From an uncultured Candidatus Pelagibacter sp. (GTDB taxonomy: Bacteria > Pseudomonadota > Alphaproteobacteria > Pelagibacterales > Pelagibacteraceae), in contig CAJQTO010000011.1 of NCBI GenBank assembly GCA_905620465.1, positions 1-63,087 on the forward strand: DNA of 63,087 bases. The letters are read 5' to 3'. The notes beneath the pieces were generated by a model. It was given only the letters and a program-made list of their open reading frames with translations. It ran no database searches and was not told where the DNA came from. The number at the start of each line of letters is the position of its first letter. The stretch's first letter is position 1. Of the stretch, positions 31,906 to 43,175 are shown one piece after another. The position numbers and the translations under genes are program-made.

Positions 31906-33459
31906 ATGTTAAATAAAAGAGCTGATAAATTAGAATTACTTAGAATAGCTGAAGCAGTAGCTTTAGAAAAATCTATTGATAAAGAATTGATTATAGATTC
32001 TATGGAAACCGGAATCGCCAAAGCTGCAAAATCTAAATTTGGACAAGACAACGAAATTAAAGTTTTAATTAATAGAGAAAATGGCGATATTGGAATATTT
32101 AGGAAATTAATAATTGTAGAGAATCCTGAAAATACAAATACAGAAATTAACCTTCAAGATGCAACAACATTAAATGTAGAGAATAAAGACAAAAAAATTG
32201 GTGAAGAAATTTTACAACCACTGCCCTCCTTTGATTTCGGAAGAATAGCTGCTCAAACAGCAAAACAAGTTATTAATTTTAATGTAAGAGAAGCAGAGCG
32301 TGAAAGACAGTATAATGATTTTATAGATAAAAAAGATTCAATCTTAAGTGGTATTGTAAAGCGATTAGAGTTTGGAAATACAATTATTGATTTAGGAAGA
32401 GCAGAGGCAATTATTCAAAAAAATGAAATGATACCAAGAGAAAATATTAAAGCTGGCGATAGAATCAAAGCTTATTGTTATGATGTTAGAAGAGAGGCTC
32501 GAGGTCAGCAAATATTTTTATCAAGAGCTCACCCAAAGTTTATGGAAAAACTATTTGTACAAGAAGTTCCCGAAATCTATGATGGACTAATTGAAATTAA
32601 ATCATCAGCAAGAGATCCAGGAAGTAGAGCAAAAATTTGCGTTCAGGCAGTTGATACTTCATTAGATCCAGTGGGTGCATGTGTTGGAATGAGGGGATCA
32701 AGAGTCCAAGCTGTTGTTAATGAACTTCAAGGAGAAAAAATTGATATTGTTAATTGGTCTGAAGATCCTGCAATAGTAGTTTCAAATGCGTTATCACCAG
32801 CAGAAGTTCAAAGAGTTAATGTTGATAGTGTTGCAAAAAAATTAGATGTAATTTTAACTGAAGAAAATTTAAGTAAAGCAATTGGTCGTAGAGGTCAAAA
32901 CGTTAGATTGGCTACAAAGCTTTTAAATTATGAAATCAATATAATGACAGACCAAGAAGATTCTGAAAGAAGACAATTAGAGTTTAAAGAAAAAACAGAA
33001 AATTTTGTTAAAAATTTAGAACTAGATGAAACTCTAGGACAATTGCTTGTAGCTGAGGGGTTTTCTTCAATATCAGATATTAAAGATAGTACACCTGAAA
33101 GTTTAATGAAAATTGAAGGCATAGAAGAAGATACTGCTAAAGCTTTGATAGAAAGAGCAAAAGAATTTTATCTAAAAGATCAAGAAGATATTACAAAAAG
33201 AATTAAAGATCTGGGACTTGAAGACGATCTTATTAAGCACAAAGGTTTAACACCTGGTATGTTAGTTACTTTAGGTGAACAAAAAATTTTAAAATTAGCT
33301 GACTTTGCAGACCTTGCGTCTGATGAATTAACAGGTGGTTATGATATTGTAAAAGGTGAAAGAATTAAAATTCAAGGATATCTAGAAGACTTTGCATTAT
33401 CGAAAACAGAAGCAGATGAGCTAATAATGTCTGCAAGAAATATTATATACAAAGATTGA
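31906..33459 (+). CDS. nusA: Transcription termination/antitermination protein NusA
   Basis: MLNKRADKLELLRIAEAVALEKSIDKELIIDSMETGIAKAAK; S1/KH domains; two C-terminal HhH repeats. The track start (31867) lies in the terminator hairpin and is rejected. Confidence 0.96.
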   Translation: MLNKRADKLELLRIAEAVALEKSIDKELIIDSMETGIAKAAKSKFGQDNEIKVLINRENGDIGIFRKLIIVENPENTNTEINLQDATTLNVENKDKKIGEEILQPLPSFDFGRIAAQTAKQVINFNVREAERERQYNDFIDKKDSILSGIVKRLEFGNTIIDLGRAEAIIQKNEMIPRENIKAGDRIKAYCYDVRREARGQQIFLSRAHPKFMEKLFVQEVPEIYDGLIEIKSSARDPGSRAKICVQAVDTSLDPVGACVGMRGSRVQAVVNELQGEKIDIVNWSEDPAIVVSNALSPAEVQRVNVDSVAKKLDVILTEENLSKAIGRRGQNVRLATKLLNYEINIMTDQEDSERRQLEFKEKTENFVKNLELDETLGQLLVAEGFSSISDIKDSTPESLMKIEGIEEDTAKALIERAKEFYLKDQEDITKRIKDLGLEDDLIKHKGLTPGMLVTLGEQKILKLADFADLASDELTGGYDIVKGERIKIQGYLEDFALSKTEADELIMSARNIIYKD

Positions 33460-33469
33460 GTAATGAAAT

Positions 33470-35692
33470 ATGGAAAACAAAAAAACAAAACTAACACTTT
33501 CTGGCATAGCCAAAAAATCAATAGATAATATTGAGCTAGCCAAAACTCAAAGTAAAAATTCAGTTGTAATTGAAAAAAAACCAAATAAATTTTCTACCAC
33601 AAAAAACTTTAGTAGACCATCTAGCGTAAGATCAAAAAGCACAACAAGTCCTTCGGGAAGTTTTGCTTCTAGGTCAAATGTAGCAGCTAAACCATCCTCC
33701 CCAATTACTAATGATTATGAAAGACGTAAATTGGCAGAACAAAGAGCAACAAGAAGACTTAGGGGAAATACTGGAGATAAAGATTCAAAAGGTAAATTGG
33801 GAGTAAAAAAAAGAGAAATAGAATTAACTGTTTCAAGAGCATTAAGTGACGAGATTGAATCAAGATCAAGAAGCTTAGCATCTCTTAAAAGAGCTAAATT
33901 AAAAGAAAATAGAGAACTCACTAAAGAAGAAATTAAAGAAAATTTAAAACCAATAAAGAGAGATATAAATATTCCAGAAGCTATTACTGTTAGAGAGCTA
34001 GCAAACAGAATGGCCGAACAATCTAGCAATGTTATCAAACATTTATTTGGAATGGGCGTAACAGTTACCATTAACCAAACTCTAGCAGCAGATACAGCTG
34101 AGTATTTAGTAAAAGAATTTGGCCATAACCCCATAAGAGAAACAAAAGCTGAAGAAATTATTCAAAAAATAAAAGAGTCTAGATCTGAAAATTTAAAAAA
34201 TAGACCGCCCATAGTAACAGTAATGGGACACGTGGATCACGGTAAAACTTCAGTATTAGATGTTTTAAGAAGTGCAAACGTTGTATCAGGTGAGTTTGGT
34301 GGAATAACACAACACATTGGTGCTTATCAAATAGAACACGAATCAAATAAAATTACATTTATAGATACCCCAGGTCATGCGGCATTTACAGAAATGAGAG
34401 CTAGAGGGTCAAAGTTAACAGATGTTGTAGTATTAGTTGTTGCGGCAGATGACGGTGTAAAACCACAAACTATCGAATCTATTAAACATGCGAAAGCAGC
34501 AAAAGTTCCAATTGTTGTGGCAATAAACAAATGTGATTTACCTGATGCAGACCCACAAAAGATTAAAAATCAACTTTTAGAGTATGAGCTTATTGCAGAA
34601 GATTTATCAGGAGATACTTTGATGGTTGAAATTTCTGCAAAAACAAAAAAGAATTTGGATAAGTTGGTAGAGTCAATTGTATTACAAGCTGAAATTTTAG
34701 ACTTAAAAACAGACTTTGAATCTAAAGCGACGGGTATTGTTTTAGAATCTAAAATTGATATTGGAAGAGGAGCTGTAGCAACTGTTATTGTAACATCTGG
34801 AACAATTAAAAAAGGTGATTTTTTTGTTAGTGGACGGAAGTGGGGGAAAGTAAGAGCTTTAATTAATGACAAAGGGAAAAATATTAATGAAGCACCACCA
34901 TCATCACCTGTAGAAATTCTAGGGATTAATGGAGCAGCAAAATCTGGTGATGACTTTATTGTTTTAGATTCTGAAAAAGAAGCAAAAACATTAAGTGAAA
35001 ATAGAGCAGAAGAAACCAAGAGTGGAGGAAACCCTTTAACACTAGCGACCCAAGATTCTGCTTTTGCAGATAAATCTGCCGAGGAATTAAATATTATTAT
35101 AAAATCAGATGTACACGGATCTGCTGAAGCAATTAAAAGTGCTATAAATCAAATTATTCATGATGAAGTTAAACCTAAAATTATTTTATCTGATATAGGA
35201 GTAGTAACGGAAACAGATGTAACCTTGGCAAAAGCTTCTAACGCAGTATTAATTGCCTTCAATGTCAAACCAAGTAAAGAAGCAAAAAGATTAGCAGAAA
35301 ATGAAAAAATTAAAATTTCTTCATATAATATTATTTATGAAGTTTTAGATTACATTAAACAAAAAATGTCCGGGCTTCTATCTCCAGATCTTCAGGAAAC
35401 TATTATTGGTTCTGCTCAAATCCTAGAAATTTTTAAAGTTTCAGGGACAGGAAAGGTTGCTGGATCAAAAGTAACTGATGGTGAAATAATAAATGGATCT
35501 GATGCTAGATTAATCCGTGATGGAGCGATTATATATACTGGTAAAATTAGCTCAATTTTTAGAGAAAAAAATCAAGCCAAACAAGTTACTAATGGTCAAG
35601 AGTGTGGAATAACACTTAAAGATTTTATTGATTACCAAAAAAATGATATAATAGAGGCTTATAGCTCAATTTCTACTGAGAGAACAATATAA
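33470..35692 (+). CDS. infB: Translation initiation factor IF-2
   Basis: [30 protein letters not shown]. Confidence 0.97.
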   Translation: MENKKTKLTLSGIAKKSIDNIELAKTQSKNSVVIEKKPNKFSTTKNFSRPSSVRSKSTTSPSGSFASRSNVAAKPSSPITNDYERRKLAEQRATRRLRGNTGDKDSKGKLGVKKREIELTVSRALSDEIESRSRSLASLKRAKLKENRELTKEEIKENLKPIKRDINIPEAITVRELANRMAEQSSNVIKHLFGMGVTVTINQTLAADTAEYLVKEFGHNPIRETKAEEIIQKIKESRSENLKNRPPIVTVMGHVDHGKTSVLDVLRSANVVSGEFGGITQHIGAYQIEHESNKITFIDTPGHAAFTEMRARGSKLTDVVVLVVAADDGVKPQTIESIKHAKAAKVPIVVAINKCDLPDADPQKIKNQLLEYELIAEDLSGDTLMVEISAKTKKNLDKLVESIVLQAEILDLKTDFESKATGIVLESKIDIGRGAVATVIVTSGTIKKGDFFVSGRKWGKVRALINDKGKNINEAPPSSPVEILGINGAAKSGDDFIVLDSEKEAKTLSENRAEETKSGGNPLTLATQDSAFADKSAEELNIIIKSDVHGSAEAIKSAINQIIHDEVKPKIILSDIGVVTETDVTLAKASNAVLIAFNVKPSKEAKRLAENEKIKISSYNIIYEVLDYIKQKMSGLLSPDLQETIIGSAQILEIFKVSGTGKVAGSKVTDGEIINGSDARLIRDGAIIYTGKISSIFREKNQAKQVTNGQECGITLKDFIDYQKNDIIEAYSSISTERTI

Positions 35693-36060
35693 TGGTTGAT
35701 AGAATAGGAAAACCAGTATCACAGAGGCAATTAAGAGTTGGAGAGATGATCAAACAATCTTTAGGTATGATTTTTGCAAGAAATGAAGCTAAGGTCCCAA
35801 ATTTAGAAACTAACACTATTACTGTTACGGAAGTAAAAATGAGTCAAGATCTTAAAATTGCAAAAGCGTACGTATTGCCCTTAGGAGGAAAGGACGCTGA
35901 AATAGTTATTAAAAAATTAAGAGAATATTCTTTTTTAATTAGAAAAGTTTTATCTAAAAAAGTAATTATGAAATATTTACCAAAAATACTTTTTGCCAAA
36001 GATGACTCTTTTGAGTATGCGGAAAAAATAGAAAACTTAATAAAACAAACAAATAAATAG
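35692..36060 (+). CDS. rbfA: Ribosome-binding factor A
   Basis: RQLRVGEMIKQSLGMIF...ITVTEVKMSQDLKIAKAYVLPLG. Confidence 0.93.
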   Translation: MVDRIGKPVSQRQLRVGEMIKQSLGMIFARNEAKVPNLETNTITVTEVKMSQDLKIAKAYVLPLGGKDAEIVIKKLREYSFLIRKVLSKKVIMKYLPKILFAKDDSFEYAEKIENLIKQTNK

Positions 36061-36074
36061 GAAAAAAAAATAGT

Positions 36075-36323
36075 ATGATGAAAAAAGCAGAAGAATTAAA
36101 AATGCATGAAAAAGACACGGGGTCTTCAGAGGTACAAATTGCATTATTAACAGACAAAATTGAAACTCTTTCAAAACATATTAAACAATTCAAAAAAGAT
36201 AAACACTCTTCGGTTGGATTGTTAAGAGCAGTAAATAGAAGAAAAAAATTGTTAGAATATTTAAAGAAAAATAAAATAGATTCTTACAAAAATGTATTAA
36301 CACAATTAAATTTAAGGAAATAA
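36075..36323 (+). CDS. rpsO: 30S ribosomal protein S15
   Basis: DTGSSEVQIALLTDKIETLSKHIKQFKKDKHSSVGLLRAVNRRKKLLEYLKK. True start may be the second ATG at 36078. Confidence 0.97.
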   Translation: MMKKAEELKMHEKDTGSSEVQIALLTDKIETLSKHIKQFKKDKHSSVGLLRAVNRRKKLLEYLKKNKIDSYKNVLTQLNLRK

Positions 36324-38411
36324 ATGTTTAAAGTATCGAGACAAGAAGTAGAAGTTGACGGGAAAACAATAATATTAGAAACCGGAAAAATCGCAAGACA
36401 AGCTGATGGGGCAATTATTGCAACGTGTGGTGAAACAGTAGTAATCGCAACTGCAGTTGGCGCAAAAAGAGTAAACCCAGATATTGATTATTTTCCACTG
36501 CAAGTAAGTTATCAAGAAAAATACTACGCAGCAGGAAAAATTCCTGGTGGATATTTTAAAAGAGAAGCAAGACCTACAGAGGCTGAAACATTAATTTCTA
36601 GATTAATTGACAGACCAATTAGACCTTTGTTTCCAGAAGAATTTAGAAATGAAGTACAAGTATTACCAACAGTACTTTCTTATGACGGTATTAATGAGCC
36701 AGATGTATTAGCTATTATTGCTTGTTCAGCAGCTTTAGCAATATCTGGAATGCCTTTTCAAGGACCAGTTGGCGCCTCAAGAGTTGGCTTAATAGACGAT
36801 AAGTTTATATCTAACCCAACTAAAGAAGAAATTGAAAAATCAAATTTAAACCTAGTAGTTGCTGGAACTAAAGATGCAGTTTTAATGGTAGAATCCGAAA
36901 CTTCAGGTTTATCTGAAAAAATAATGTTAGATGCAGTTAAATTTGGACATGAAAAATTTGTTCCTGTTATTGCAGCAATCGAAGCATTAGTTAAAGATTG
37001 TGGAAAAAAACAATGGGTTGTTGAAAAGAAAGATTTATCTAAATTAGAAAAGAAAATTTCAGATAATTTTAATAAAGATTTAACAGCAGCATTTGCCATT
37101 AGAGACAAGCAGAAGAGATCAACTTTAATAGGTGAAATTACTGCAAGATGTAAAGAAATGTTTAAAGAAGATGAATCTTATTCAGATCTAGATGTTTCTA
37201 TGATGCTTAAAAAGACTGAGAAGAAAATTGTAAGAACTGATATCTTAAAAAATAAATCTAGAATTGATGGTCGTTCTTTAAGTGATGTTAGACAAATTGA
37301 TTGTCAAGTTGGCGTTCTACCGAGAACTCATGGTTCAGCTTTGTTTACTAGAGGAGAAACACAGGCATTAGTTGTTTTAACATTAGGAACTTCTGAAGAT
37401 GAGCAAAGAGTAGAAAGTCTTGATGGATTAAAGCGTAATAGATTTATGCTTCACTACAATTTCCCTCCTTTTTCTGTTGGTGAAACAGGAAGAATTGGAA
37501 CGGGTAGAAGAGAAATTGGCCATGGTAAATTAGCTTGGAGAGCGCTTAATTCTTCATTACCTGAACAAGAAGCATTTCCATATACTTACAGAGTTGTATC
37601 TGAGATTACAGAGTCAAATGGTTCGTCTTCAATGGCGTCTGTTTGTGGTGCATCATTAGCATTGATGGATGCTGGTGTTCCAATAAAAGCTCCTGTTGCA
37701 GGTATTGCTATGGGACTTATTAAAGAAGGAAATGATTTTTCAGTTCTTTCAGATATTTTAGGTGATGAAGATCACTTAGGTGACATGGACTTTAAAGTTG
37801 CTGGAACTGCAGAAGGTATTACTTCTTTACAAATGGATATTAAAATCACTGGAATAACATTTGAGATAATGGAACAAGCTTTAGCGCAAGCTAAAGAAGG
37901 AAGAATTCACATCTTAGGTGAGATGGCGAAAGCTTTGTCTGGTTCTAGAGATAGTGTTTCTAAATATACTCCTAAAATTGAAACAATTACTGTTGATAAA
38001 AAAGATATTGCAGCTGTAATTGGAAAAGGTGGTGCAACAATTAGAGAGATTGTTGAGTTATCAGGAGCCAAAGTAGATGTTAAAGATACAGGTGAAGTAA
38101 CAGTAGCTGCTCCAGATGAAGAATCTAGAAACAAAGCAATGGCTATGATCAAAGATATTATTGCTAAACCTGAAATGAATAAAATCTACACAGGTAAAGT
38201 AATGAAAATTATGGAATTTGGTGCTTTCGTTAACTTCTTAGGGAAACAAGATGGTCTTGTTCACATCTCAGAACTTGCTGCTAAAAGAGTGGAAAAAGTT
38301 ACTGACGTTGTAAAAGAAGGTGATGAAGTTACTGTTAAAGTAATTGGTTTTGATAGAGGTAAAGTTAAACTTTCTATGAAACAAGCTATAACTGGCACAG
38401 AAGCAAAATAA
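36324..38411 (+). CDS. pnp: Polyribonucleotide nucleotidyltransferase
   Basis: RNase PH domains, KH and S1 domains; [38 protein letters not shown]. Confidence 0.98.
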   Translation: MFKVSRQEVEVDGKTIILETGKIARQADGAIIATCGETVVIATAVGAKRVNPDIDYFPLQVSYQEKYYAAGKIPGGYFKREARPTEAETLISRLIDRPIRPLFPEEFRNEVQVLPTVLSYDGINEPDVLAIIACSAALAISGMPFQGPVGASRVGLIDDKFISNPTKEEIEKSNLNLVVAGTKDAVLMVESETSGLSEKIMLDAVKFGHEKFVPVIAAIEALVKDCGKKQWVVEKKDLSKLEKKISDNFNKDLTAAFAIRDKQKRSTLIGEITARCKEMFKEDESYSDLDVSMMLKKTEKKIVRTDILKNKSRIDGRSLSDVRQIDCQVGVLPRTHGSALFTRGETQALVVLTLGTSEDEQRVESLDGLKRNRFMLHYNFPPFSVGETGRIGTGRREIGHGKLAWRALNSSLPEQEAFPYTYRVVSEITESNGSSSMASVCGASLALMDAGVPIKAPVAGIAMGLIKEGNDFSVLSDILGDEDHLGDMDFKVAGTAEGITSLQMDIKITGITFEIMEQALAQAKEGRIHILGEMAKALSGSRDSVSKYTPKIETITVDKKDIAAVIGKGGATIREIVELSGAKVDVKDTGEVTVAAPDEESRNKAMAMIKDIIAKPEMNKIYTGKVMKIMEFGAFVNFLGKQDGLVHISELAAKRVEKVTDVVKEGDEVTVKVIGFDRGKVKLSMKQAITGTEAK

Positions 38412-38427
38412 TATAAATTAAGGTTTT

Positions 38428-38458
38428 AACCCTCTAGAATGAAAGTTCTGGAGGGTTT
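38428..38458. terminator. Bidirectional terminator hairpin between convergent pnp and sulP
   Basis: AACCCTCTAGAA-TGAAAG-TTCTGGAGGGTT, 12-bp stem with one G-U; T-rich downstream on the + strand. Confidence 0.8.
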
Positions 38459-38459
38459 C

Positions 38460-40085
38460 TTATTTTCCGAAAATCCCTAATTTAACACTATAATCAATTG
38501 CCATTCCATAATCAGGATCATCATCACTATCAACAACCAATTGGCCAGATCTTCTAAGTAATTTGTGACAGTCACGAGTTAAGTGTCTAAGTTTAACTTT
38601 TTTTCGAAAACTATTATATTTATCTGCAATATCTTCAATCGCCTTCAAAGCAGATTGATCAATTACTTTTGATCTAGCAAAATCGATAATAATTACTTCT
38701 GGATCTTCAGATGGATTAAAAATTTCTAAAAAACTGTTAGTTGAACTAAAAAAAAGTGGCCCTTCTATTTCATAAACTTTTGCACCTTTTTCAGTTTTAG
38801 ATGGTCTTTCTATGGCTCTAATTCTTGACGCAGATTTCCACGCAAAAACTAGTGCAGATACAATTATACCGACTATTACGGCAACAGCCAAATCCTCAAG
38901 AACTGTTACGACAGTTACAAGAATAGTAACTAGTGCATCACTCTTGGGAACAAAAAATAAAATTTTTAAAGAATTCCAAGCAAATGTTGCAATCACAACC
39001 ATAAACATAACCCCCACTAAGGCAGCAATAGGTATCATTTCAATATATGAAGAAGCATATAAAATAAAAATTAATAAAAATAAAGCAGCAGCTATTCCAG
39101 CAATACGTGTTCTACCGCCAGACTTAACATTAATCATTGACTGTCCAATCATTGCACAACCACCCATTCCTCCAAAAAAACCAGTAACTGTATTTGCTAA
39201 ACCTTGTGCCAAACATTCTTGGCTAGCCCCGCCTCTCTTGTTGGTAATTTCCCCTACTAAATTCAATGTTAATAAGCTTTCAATTAACCCAATTGAAGCC
39301 AATATAAATGCATAAGGGAAAATAATTTTCAAAGTTTCAAAGTTTAAAGGGATATTTGGTATTGAAAAATTCGGAAGACCTCCTTTAACACTAGCAAGAT
39401 CCCCAACACTTGGGATATTAATTTTTAATACTAAAACCAATATAGTAGTTGCTAAAATAGCAACTAAGGTAGCTGGTAGTGCTTTTGTTATTTTAGGTAA
39501 TAACCATATAATAAGCATAGTTAGAATAACAAAGCCAATTGAGTAAATTAATGTATCACCTGTAATCCAAACTGACTCTCCAAGGGAATTGAATGTTTTA
39601 AATTGACTAAGTTGAGAAATACCAATTACTATTGCTAAACCATTGACAAAACCAAGCATCACAGGCTGGGGAACCATTCTAATAAATTTTCCAAGTTTAA
39701 AAACACCTGCAATCAATTGCAAAATTCCCATTAAAACAACAGTTGCAAAAAGATATTCTACGCCATGATCCATAACAAGTGCTACCATAACAACAGCTAA
39801 CGCTCCTGTTGCTCCAGAAATCATTCCAGGGCGACCGCCCACTATCGCCGTAATCAAACCAACTATAAAAGCTGCATAAAGGCCCGATAAGGGTGCAACC
39901 CCAGCAACAAAAGCAAAAGCGATAGCTTCCGGGACCAAAGCTAAAGCAACAGTTAATCCTGATAGAATTTCAACTCTAAATAATGAAAAAGATGCACCTT
40001 CCATTGGAATATAATTTTGTGAGTTAAAACTAAAGGATTTTGCAATATCCATAAGTGCCTGTGACGGAGTTGTTATTTTTTTCAA
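38460..40085 (-). CDS. SulP family inorganic anion transporter with STAS domain
   Basis: LTVALALVPEAIAFAFVAGVAPLSGLYAAFIVGLI; C-terminal STAS domain (VIIIDFARSKVIDQSALKAIEDI). Confidence 0.94.
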   Translation of the reverse strand: MKKITTPSQALMDIAKSFSFNSQNYIPMEGASFSLFRVEILSGLTVALALVPEAIAFAFVAGVAPLSGLYAAFIVGLITAIVGGRPGMISGATGALAVVMVALVMDHGVEYLFATVVLMGILQLIAGVFKLGKFIRMVPQPVMLGFVNGLAIVIGISQLSQFKTFNSLGESVWITGDTLIYSIGFVILTMLIIWLLPKITKALPATLVAILATTILVLVLKINIPSVGDLASVKGGLPNFSIPNIPLNFETLKIIFPYAFILASIGLIESLLTLNLVGEITNKRGGASQECLAQGLANTVTGFFGGMGGCAMIGQSMINVKSGGRTRIAGIAAALFLLIFILYASSYIEMIPIAALVGVMFMVVIATFAWNSLKILFFVPKSDALVTILVTVVTVLEDLAVAVIVGIIVSALVFAWKSASRIRAIERPSKTEKGAKVYEIEGPLFFSSTNSFLEIFNPSEDPEVIIIDFARSKVIDQSALKAIEDIADKYNSFRKKVKLRHLTRDCHKLLRRSGQLVVDSDDDPDYGMAIDYSVKLGIFGK

Positions 40086-40096
40086 AAGTTTTCTAT

Positions 40097-40882
40097 TTAG
40101 GTAATATTTTTTGGATCGGGCATTCCAACCTTGTTGTAACCAGCATCAACATAGTGAATTTCACCTGTAACACCAGCAGCAAGATCGCTTAATAGATATA
40201 AAGCTGAGTTCCCAACATCATGAATATCTACATTTCTCTTTAAGAAAGAATGGTCTGCATTCCATTTATAAAGGAATTTTGCATCTCCAATAGCAGAAGC
40301 TGCTAAGGTTTTAATTGGTCCTGCGCTTATTGCATTCACTCTCATTCCTTTAGCCCCCAAGTCTCTTGCAAGGTACTTAACACTTGCCTCGAGAGCAGAC
40401 TTACAAACACCCATTACATTATAATTTGGAATAGCTTTATTAGATTCATAAGTTAAAGTTAATAAGCTTCCACCTTCTTTCATTATTTTAGAAGCTTCTT
40501 TAGAAACTTCTGTAAATGAAAAACACGAAATTAACATACTCTTTAAAAAATTTTCTCTAGTAGTGTTTAAATATTCACCAGATAATTCTGATTTATCTGA
40601 AAAAGCAACTGCATGAACAACAAAATCAATTTGTCCCCATTGTGATTTTATATCTTCGAAAAGTTTTATTACCTCTTCTTTATTTTCAACATCACAGCTA
40701 AAAGTAATATTTGAGTTTAATTTTTCAGCTAAAGGGATAACTCTTTTTTTTAATGCATCACCTAGATATGTGAATGCTAATTCAGCTCCCGCTTCTGCTA
40801 ATTTTTGAGAAATACCCCAGGCAATAGACCTTTCATTTGCAACACCCATGATTAATCCTCTCTTACCCTTCATTAAACTCAT
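40097..40882 (-). CDS. fabI: Enoyl-ACP reductase (NADH)
   Basis: GKRGLIMGVANERSIAWGI; YNVMGVCKSALEASVKYLARDLG. Confidence 0.95.
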   Translation of the reverse strand: MSLMKGKRGLIMGVANERSIAWGISQKLAEAGAELAFTYLGDALKKRVIPLAEKLNSNITFSCDVENKEEVIKLFEDIKSQWGQIDFVVHAVAFSDKSELSGEYLNTTRENFLKSMLISCFSFTEVSKEASKIMKEGGSLLTLTYESNKAIPNYNVMGVCKSALEASVKYLARDLGAKGMRVNAISAGPIKTLAASAIGDAKFLYKWNADHSFLKRNVDIHDVGNSALYLLSDLAAGVTGEIHYVDAGYNKVGMPDPKNIT

Positions 40883-42094
40883 TTAAATTTTTTCAAAAAT
40901 TAAAGTTGCGTTTGTTCCACCAAAACCAAAACTGTTAGACATTACTGAATTTAAATCTACATCCGTTTCTGTTTTAGTTACAATTGGGAATTTTTTGGCT
41001 TCGTCATCCATGTTAGTAATATTAACTGATGCTGTAATAAAGTTATTTTTCATCATGATTAAACTATAGATAGCCTCATGAACCGAAGCTGCACCTAATG
41101 GGTGACCAGAAAGTGATTTAGTAGAACTGATTTTAGGAATCTCAGCACCAAACGCTTCACTAACTGCTTTTAATTCTGTCATATCTCCTACCGGAGTCGA
41201 TGTTCCATGAGTATTTAAGTAATTAACTTTATTTTTTGCAGTCGCTAAAGCCATCTTCATACATCTAACAGCACCTTCGCCTGATGGAGCCACCATATCA
41301 TACCCGTCAGAAGTTGCGCCATACCCTGTTAATTCACCATATATCTTCGCACCTCTTGCTTTTGCGTGTTCATACTCTTCAAGTACTAAAACACCACCAC
41401 CACCAGCTATAACAAATCCATCTCTAGTCTTATCATAAGCTCTTGATGCTTTTTCAGGCGTATCATTGTATTTAGAAGATAGTGCGGTCATTGCATCAAA
41501 CATCGCAGTCATAGCCCAGTGTAATTCCTCACTACCACCTGCAAACATAATGTTTTGTTTTCCCATTTGTATTAATTCCATAGAGTGCCCGATACAGTGT
41601 CCACTAGTTGCACAAGCTGAGCTCATTGTATAATTTACTCCTTTAATTTTAAAAGGCACAGCAAGTGTGGCAGAAGCTGTACTAGCCATAGTTCTTGGAA
41701 CAATAAAAGGCCCCATTAATTTTGGAGTTTTTGCTCTAGTTTTATCAGCAGCTACAATAACATTTTCAATTGAAGGTCCACCAGAACCCATAACTATTCC
41801 AGTTTTAAAATTACTAACATCTTTTTCATCTAAACCTGAATCGTCAATAGCCTCTTTCATTGCTATATAATTATACGCAGAACCAGAGCCCATAAATCTA
41901 ATTGTTTTTCTATCAACGTGATCTTCTAATTTTATATTTGGTTTGCCATGAATATGACTTTTTAAATTGTGTTCTTTATATTCTTCAGAAAAAGATATTC
42001 CAGATTTTGAATTTAAAAGAGATTGATAAACTTCATGTTGATTATTACCCAAACATGAAACAATTCCCAAGCCTGTAATTACCACTCTTCTCAT
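40883..42094 (-). CDS. fabB: Beta-ketoacyl-ACP synthase I
   Basis: [37 protein letters not shown]. Confidence 0.95.
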   Translation of the reverse strand: MRRVVITGLGIVSCLGNNQHEVYQSLLNSKSGISFSEEYKEHNLKSHIHGKPNIKLEDHVDRKTIRFMGSGSAYNYIAMKEAIDDSGLDEKDVSNFKTGIVMGSGGPSIENVIVAADKTRAKTPKLMGPFIVPRTMASTASATLAVPFKIKGVNYTMSSACATSGHCIGHSMELIQMGKQNIMFAGGSEELHWAMTAMFDAMTALSSKYNDTPEKASRAYDKTRDGFVIAGGGGVLVLEEYEHAKARGAKIYGELTGYGATSDGYDMVAPSGEGAVRCMKMALATAKNKVNYLNTHGTSTPVGDMTELKAVSEAFGAEIPKISSTKSLSGHPLGAASVHEAIYSLIMMKNNFITASVNITNMDDEAKKFPIVTKTETDVDLNSVMSNSFGFGGTNATLIFEKI

Positions 42095-42594
42095 TATTTA
42101 AATAATCCCACTTTTAAACTTTCTGCTGAATATATTTTTTTATCATCTGCCAATACAATACCATTTGCAAGGCCAACTGTAGTTCCACCTGGAGCCATAA
42201 TTTTTTTCATATCAATTTCATACTTTACTTTTTTTACATTCTTTAAAACTTCACCTGTAAACTTAACAGTGCTAACACCTAATGCCCTACCTTTTCCTGG
42301 GTTTCCTAACCATCCAAGGTAAAAACCCACTAACTGCCACATTGCATCTAGGCCTAGACAACCTGGCATTACAGGGTCTTCTTTAAAGTGACAATCAAAG
42401 AACCAAAGATCCTCTTTAATATCAAGTTCAGCTTTTAAAGAACCTTTTTTGAAAATACCATTTTCTTCATTGATTTCAGTTATTCTATCAAACATAAGCA
42501 TTGGAGGAAGCGGTAATTTTGCATTACCTGGGCCAAAAAGTTCTCCATTTCCGCAGCTTATTAGCTCATCATATGTAAATGAGTTTTTTTTCAT
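42094..42594 (-). CDS. fabA: 3-hydroxydecanoyl-ACP dehydratase
   Basis: [46 protein letters not shown]. Confidence 0.96.
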   Translation of the reverse strand: MKKNSFTYDELISCGNGELFGPGNAKLPLPPMLMFDRITEINEENGIFKKGSLKAELDIKEDLWFFDCHFKEDPVMPGCLGLDAMWQLVGFYLGWLGNPGKGRALGVSTVKFTGEVLKNVKKVKYEIDMKKIMAPGGTTVGLANGIVLADDKKIYSAESLKVGLFK

Positions 42595-42644
42595 AAATTA
42601 AGATCCTTTAATACTTGATTTGTAAGGATTATAATATAGAAATA

Positions 42645-42663
42645 GTTTAGAACTATTATAAAC
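42645..42663. promoter_or_regulatory. Putative Fur-family (Irr) operator at irr
   Basis: GTTTAGAAC-T-ATTATAAAC, an imperfect 9-1-9 palindrome ending 4 nt before the irr ATG. Confidence 0.5.
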
Positions 42664-42667
42664 AATA

Positions 42668-43096
42668 ATGAGTAATTTAAATATTTATAAGAAAAAATTA
42701 AGAGAATCTGGTTTAAGACCAACTAGACAGAGACTTAAAATCTGTGAAGTGCTGTTTTCACCTGAAAAAACTTTCCATTTCACAATAAATGATCTTACTA
42801 AGATTATTGAGGAAAAACTGAGTGAAAAAATTTCGCTAGCTACAGTTTACAATACTATTCATGCTTTTAAAAAAAAAGGTTATCTAAAAGAAATTTCAAT
42901 TAATAGTGACAAGAGTTACTTCGATACTAATGTTACTGAACACCACCATTTTTTTGATGAAGACACAAATGAATTAACTGACTGTAGTAGTGATGATATT
43001 GATTCTGTAAATATAAAACAAAACATTACAGGAAAAAAAATAAAATCTATAGAAGTGCTAATTAAAGTTGCAACTGATAATCAAAATCAAAATTAA
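42668..43096 (+). CDS. irr: Fur family iron response regulator Irr
   Basis: LRESGLRPTRQRLKICEVLF...ISLATVYNTIHAFKKKGYLKEI...TEHHHFFDEDTNELTDC; next to fabA as in other alphaproteobacteria. Confidence 0.88.
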   Translation: MSNLNIYKKKLRESGLRPTRQRLKICEVLFSPEKTFHFTINDLTKIIEEKLSEKISLATVYNTIHAFKKKGYLKEISINSDKSYFDTNVTEHHHFFDEDTNELTDCSSDDIDSVNIKQNITGKKIKSIEVLIKVATDNQNQN

Positions 43097-43134
43097 TTTA
43101 ATAATATCAATAGTTTAACATTTACATTAAAATA

Positions 43135-43164
43135 ATTCTAAACTGTTGACTTATAGTTTAGAAT
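43135..43164. promoter_or_regulatory. Inverted repeat over the rubrerythrin promoter (putative Irr operator)
   Basis: ATTCTAAAC-N12-GTTTAGAAT, perfect 9-bp arms; the spacer contains the likely -35 TTGACT (43146-43151). Confidence 0.6.
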
Positions 43165-43175
43165 GATTATATATT
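43146..43175 (+). promoter_or_regulatory. Sigma70-like promoter of rubrerythrin
   Basis: TTGACT (43146-43151), 18-bp spacer, TATATT (43170-43175); AAGGAG Shine-Dalgarno just before the ATG at 43201. Confidence 0.65.

Noticed and set aside
33715-35019. Reverse ORFs of 139 aa and 149 aa inside infB
   Set aside because: Antisense to a clear IF-2 CDS; Ser/Leu/Phe-rich shadow translations.
38812-39315. 167-aa forward ORF inside the SulP gene
   Set aside because: Shadow ORF opposite a well-supported SulP transporter; its hydrophobic/Pro/Ile/Thr-rich composition reflects the complementary strand.
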